In this document: piece after piece, positions 61,102 through 64,000 of the stretch
Position numbering within the stretch: the stretch's first letter is position 1
How the letters are laid out: each line of letters opens with the position of its first letter
Assembly (NCBI GenBank): GCA_003255745.1
Contig: KZ836061.1
Span: 21,888 to 85,887, forward strand
Direction: 5' to 3'
Source of the DNA: Paracoccus saliphilus
GTDB lineage: Bacteria; Pseudomonadota; Alphaproteobacteria; Rhodobacterales; Rhodobacteraceae
DNA length: 64,000 nucleotides
Position numbers and translations under genes: made by a program
The notes under the pieces: generated by a model
Seen by the model: only the letters and a program-made list of their open reading frames with translations
Told to the model about the DNA's origin: nothing
The model's database searches: none

Positions 61102-62567
61102 CCGCGCAGGTATGCCTCCAGTGTGGCGCGGACGCCCCGACGATGCAGCGATTGCAGTTGTGCCGCGAAGGCCTGCCGCAGCGGCTGCGACTGAGCCAGA
61201 TCGCCGAAGATGGCCGGGTTTTCCAAAAAGGCGTCCGGGCGGTCGCGGGTGGCCAAGGCCCGTTCGCGCAGCGCCGCGTGATTGTCGTCATTGGGCGGGA
61301 TCGCCTCGCCCGCCTCGGTCGTGCCTTCGCAGTAGCGGCACCACAGCGCCAATTCCAACGCAAGCCCGTTGATGCCGCCGCCAGCCGACAGCCGGTCGCG
61401 CAGGGTCGGCAGGATGAACTTGGGCTGGCGGTTCGATCCGTCAAGGCACAGGCGCGGGATGGTGTCGCCGATTTCCGGGTTGGAAAACCGGCTGACGATG
61501 AGCGCCAGGTAATCGTCATAGCTGACGCCCGGAATGGGTTGCAGCGTCGGAATGATCTCGCGCGCCTCCAGCGACCTCAGCCAGTCCGCGATCTGCCTGT
61601 CAGCCATCGCATCATGAACGAAATGATGCCCCAGCAGGGCCGAGGCATAGGCGATGGCCGCGTGACCGCCGTTCAGGATCCGCAGCTTCATCAGTTCGTG
61701 GCGGCTGACATCGGCCACGAATTCAGCGCCGACCGTTTCAAGGGCCGGGCGGCCCTGAGGAAAGTTGTCCTCCAGCACCCACTGGCGAAAGGGTTCGCAA
61801 ACCACGGGTGCTGCGTCCTGGATGCCGAAGCGATCACGGACCAGCGCCCGTTCGCGGTCCGAGGTCGCGGGCGTAATGCAGTCCACCATCGAGTTGGGGA
61901 AAGCAACGTTCGCGCTGATCCAGTCCGCCAACTGCGGGTCGGACAGGCGGGCCAAACCGGTCACGGTGCGCTGGCAGACATGGCCGTTTTCCGGCAGGTT
62001 GTCGCAGGACAGCACCGTAAAGGGCGGCAGTCCCGCCGCCCGCCGGGTCCGCAGCGCCGCCAGGATCATGCCAAAGACGCTGCGCGGCGCGTCGGGATGG
62101 GCGGCATCATGAACCATGTCGGGATGGACGGCATCAAAGCCGTCGGTCTTGGCATCGACGTAATAGCCGCCTTCGGTGATCGTCAGCGACAGGATGCGGA
62201 TTGCCGGGTCGGACATGGCGGCAATGGTCGCCGCCGGATCGACAGTCACGAAATCCACCATCGACCCCAAGACACGGGCCGAGAGGCCGGCCGGGTCCAG
62301 TTCCACCAGCGTCGTCAGCCAGTCCTGGCCCGACAGGCGCTGGCGCATCTGGGCATCGCCGGGCCGGACGCCCGCACCGACCAGCGCCCAGTCATGGCCC
62401 TGACCCGATTGGAACAGCCGGTCCAGATACCATGCCATATGGGCGCGGTGAAAATTGCCGACGCCCACATGCAGTATTCCGGGGGTCAGGCCCGCGCGGT
62501 CATAGGTGGGGCGCGCGACCGTTTCGGGAAATTGGGAAAGGGCAGCCTGTGTCAGGGGGATGGTCAT
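61098..62567 (-). CDS. mtlK: Mannitol 2-dehydrogenase
   Basis: A 489-residue polyol-specific long-chain dehydrogenase that oxidises D-mannitol (and related polyols) to fructose with NAD. N-terminal Rossmann segment GILHVGVGNFHRAHMAWYLDRL; catalytic Lys-Asn-His region MKLRILNGGHAAIAYAS. A fructuronate reductase is the main alternative, but the smoS gene beside it makes mannitol 2-dehydrogenase the better call. AAAGG precedes the ATG. It is downstream of smoS and the ABC ATPase on the minus strand, within a polyol operon. Confidence 0.9.
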   Translation of the reverse strand: MTIPLTQAALSQFPETVARPTYDRAGLTPGILHVGVGNFHRAHMAWYLDRLFQSGQGHDWALVGAGVRPGDAQMRQRLSGQDWLTTLVELDPAGLSARVLGSMVDFVTVDPAATIAAMSDPAIRILSLTITEGGYYVDAKTDGFDAVHPDMVHDAAHPDAPRSVFGMILAALRTRRAAGLPPFTVLSCDNLPENGHVCQRTVTGLARLSDPQLADWISANVAFPNSMVDCITPATSDRERALVRDRFGIQDAAPVVCEPFRQWVLEDNFPQGRPALETVGAEFVADVSRHELMKLRILNGGHAAIAYASALLGHHFVHDAMADRQIADWLRSLEAREIIPTLQPIPGVSYDDYLALIVSRFSNPEIGDTIPRLCLDGSNRQPKFILPTLRDRLSAGGGINGLALELALWCRYCEGTTEAGEAIPPNDDNHAALRERALATRDRPDAFLENPAIFGDLAQSQPLRQAFAAQLQSLHRRGVRATLEAYLRG

Positions 62568-62645
62568 GGTCGGACCTTTCGTCAGATCGTCCGGCGCCGC
62601 GCCCGGGGGCGTGCGGGGACCGTGGGAATGCAGGAAGGAGATGCG

Positions 62646-63416
62646 TCAGCTCATCCAGTTGCCGCCGTCGACATTGTAGGTCTGGGCGACGATGTAATCG
62701 GCATCGGACGAGGCCAGAAACACGGCCATGCCCGTCAGGTCGGCTGCGGTGCCCATGCGGCCGAAGGGAACGGCTGCGCCGACCTCGGCCTTCTTCTGGC
62801 CAGGGGCCTTGCCTTCATAATGGGCAAAGAAGGCATCCACGCCGTCCCAGTGCTCGCCATCCACCACGCCCGGCGCGATGGCGTTCACGTTGATGCCATG
62901 CGCGATCAGGTTCAGGCCCGCTGATTGGGTCAGGCTGATGACGGCGGCCTTGCTGGCGCAATAGACTGCGACCAAGGCTTCCCCGCGCCGTCCCGCCTGG
63001 CTGGCCATGTTGATGATCCGCCCGCCCTTGCCACGCGCGATCATCGATTTCGCCACGGCCTGCATCATGAACAAGGTGCCCTCGACGTTCACCGCAAAGA
63101 TGCGGTTGTAATCTTCGCGGGTGATGTCCGCGATCGGGGCGGCGCTGAACAGGGCGGCATTGTTGATCAGGATGTCGATGCCGCCAAAAGCGTTCTCGAC
63201 CGTTGCCACACAGGCGTCGATGCTGGCCTGGTCGGTCACGTCCAGCGCCACGGCGATGGCGCCTTGGCCCAGCCCGGCCGCCGCGGTTCGGGCGGCAGGT
63301 TCATTGATGTCGCAGATCGCGACGCGGGCGCCCTGCGCCAGGTAGGCGCGGGCGAATTCCAGCCCGATGCCGCGCGCGGCGCCTGTGATCAGTGCAGATT
63401 TTCCCGACAGCCTCAT
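62646..63416 (-). CDS. smoS: Sorbitol dehydrogenase (SDR)
   Basis: A 256-residue short-chain dehydrogenase strongly resembling SmoS of Rhodobacter, which oxidises D-sorbitol to fructose and galactitol to tagatose. Cofactor motif TGAARGIG, acidic CDIN for NAD, NNAALF, catalytic Ser in NMASQAG, YCASK with Tyr and Lys, and the family-specific ending [14 protein letters not shown] and [20 protein letters not shown] precedes the ATG. Its start overlaps the ABC ATPase stop (ATGA), so uptake and oxidation are translationally coupled. Confidence 0.92.
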   Translation of the reverse strand: MRLSGKSALITGAARGIGLEFARAYLAQGARVAICDINEPAARTAAAGLGQGAIAVALDVTDQASIDACVATVENAFGGIDILINNAALFSAAPIADITREDYNRIFAVNVEGTLFMMQAVAKSMIARGKGGRIINMASQAGRRGEALVAVYCASKAAVISLTQSAGLNLIAHGINVNAIAPGVVDGEHWDGVDAFFAHYEGKAPGQKKAEVGAAVPFGRMGTAADLTGMAVFLASSDADYIVAQTYNVDGGNWMS

Positions 63417-64000
63417 GCGATGCGGTCTCCGTTTTCGTCAAAGCGGTGGATGCGGTCGGGATCGGGGGTCAGCCAGACCGTGTCGCCGTGATGCAGGTCG
63501 ATATCGCCGCCTGCACGAACCGTCATCGTGTCGGCCAAGCCGGTGTTCTCGACATAAAAGAAAGTGTCGCTGCCCAGGTGTTCGCTGACGCCCACGCGGC
63601 CCTTCCATTTGCCCTCGGTCGGAGAGACGGCGATATGTTCGGGCCGGATGCCGATGGTGGTGGCGCCGAATTCGGCCGCCGGCGCGCCCGTCAGCAGGTT
63701 CATCCTGGGGCTGCCGATGAAGCCCGCGACGAACAGGTTCCGGGGTGCGCGATAAAGGTCCATCGGGCTGCCCACCTGCTCGATCCGGCCGGCCTGCAGT
63801 ACGACGATCTTGTCGGCCATGGTCATCGCCTCGACCTGGTCATGGGTCACATAGACCATTGTCGTCTTCAGCCGGTTGTGCAGTTCGCTGATCTCCAGCC
63901 GCATGCCCACGCGCAGGGCGGCGTCCAGGTTCGACAGCGGCTCGTCGAACAGAAAGGCCGAAGGCTCGCGCACGATGGCGCGTCCGATCGCGACGCGCTG
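63413..64000 (-). CDS. smoK: Polyol ABC transporter ATP-binding protein (SmoK/UgpC type, 5' truncated by window edge)
   Basis: The last 195 residues of an ABC ATPase of the MalK/UgpC/SmoK class. Visible are the end of the signature ([10 protein letters not shown]), Walker B ([11 protein letters not shown]), the H-loop ([15 protein letters not shown]) and the C-terminal TOBE/OB regulatory domain ([10 protein letters not shown]...[12 protein letters not shown]). Walker A lies outside the window. The neighbouring sorbitol and mannitol dehydrogenases point to polyol import. The remaining transporter genes should continue on the minus strand beyond position 64000. Confidence 0.92.
   Translation of the reverse strand, partial: QRVAIGRAIVREPSAFLFDEPLSNLDAALRVGMRLEISELHNRLKTTMVYVTHDQVEAMTMADKIVVLQAGRIEQVGSPMDLYRAPRNLFVAGFIGSPRMNLLTGAPAAEFGATTIGIRPEHIAVSPTEGKWKGRVGVSEHLGSDTFFYVENTGLADTMTVRAGGDIDLHHGDTVWLTPDPDRIHRFDENGDRIA

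Noticed and set aside
1..64000. CRISPR arrays, insertion sequences, prophage, toxin-antitoxin or restriction genes, tRNA and rRNA
   Set aside because: Reading both strands I found no regularly spaced repeats, transposase motifs, terminal inverted repeats with target duplications, or RNA-gene signatures. A tRNA or covariance-model scan would settle the RNA question.

Overview
The window reads as a high-GC alphaproteobacterial chromosome segment, most likely Paracoccus or a close relative in the Rhodobacteraceae/Paracoccaceae. The clues are strong C/G bias at third codon positions, a sorbitol/mannitol (smoS-mtlK-smoK) polyol locus, TRAP transporters, a crtX-type carotenoid glucosyltransferase, and regulators of the kinds usual in this family. 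The taxon is an inference from gene content, not from a marker gene. I saw no rRNA, tRNA, CRISPR array, insertion sequence or prophage. About 58 genes are packed tightly, with many ATGA or TGATG start/stop overlaps inside operons and several convergent pairs that abut or overlap.

Left part (1-16 kb). After the Ser/Gly-rich end of a truncated gene come a BrkB/YihY membrane protein and a GH13 trehalose-synthase-like enzyme. Next is an unusual single polypeptide joining acetate kinase to a PduL-type phosphotransacylase. A LacI-family regulator then faces a gluconokinase-TRAP transporter operon (gntK-dctPQM) across two 16-bp palindromic operator candidates. A stress-like block follows: a cytochrome b561-YceI fusion, a second YceI protein, two DUF892 ferritin-like proteins, a YflT-like protein, a 35-residue membrane peptide, an exported protein of unknown function and a secreted S8 protease.

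Middle (16-37 kb). This part is mostly cell-surface biology. It holds a MarR regulator, an SGNH-hydrolase-like protein, and a five-gene minus-strand operon with a consensus promoter and a clear terminator. That operon encodes a GT4, a fused GT2-GT4 and three proteins I do not recognise. Next are a butanediol-dehydrogenase-like enzyme and an NTF2-FMO monooxygenase beside an AcoR-like activator whose AAA+ core is degenerate. Two divergent sulfotransferase paralogues, a hexapeptide acyltransferase, a DUF1622 protein, a DMT exporter, crtX and a DUF2585 membrane protein complete it.

Right part (37-64 kb). A GntR regulator faces the malonate operon (malonyl-CoA decarboxylase, matB, madL, madM). Next come pxpA, a fused pxpB-pxpC and a fused biotin carboxylase-BCCP. 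A glycogen/trehalose operon (treZ, treY, glgC, glgX) follows, then a two-subunit molybdenum hydroxylase (iorAB-like), small envelope proteins, NDH-2, an MscS channel and the polyol operon, which leaves the window through an ABC ATPase.

Together the genes describe a metabolically flexible cell. It takes up and phosphorylates gluconate, oxidises polyols, degrades malonate and 5-oxoproline, and makes trehalose by two routes. Overflow acetyl-CoA/acetyl-phosphate may be handled by the AckA-PduL fusion. A large share of the window is devoted to modifying surface glycans and lipids.
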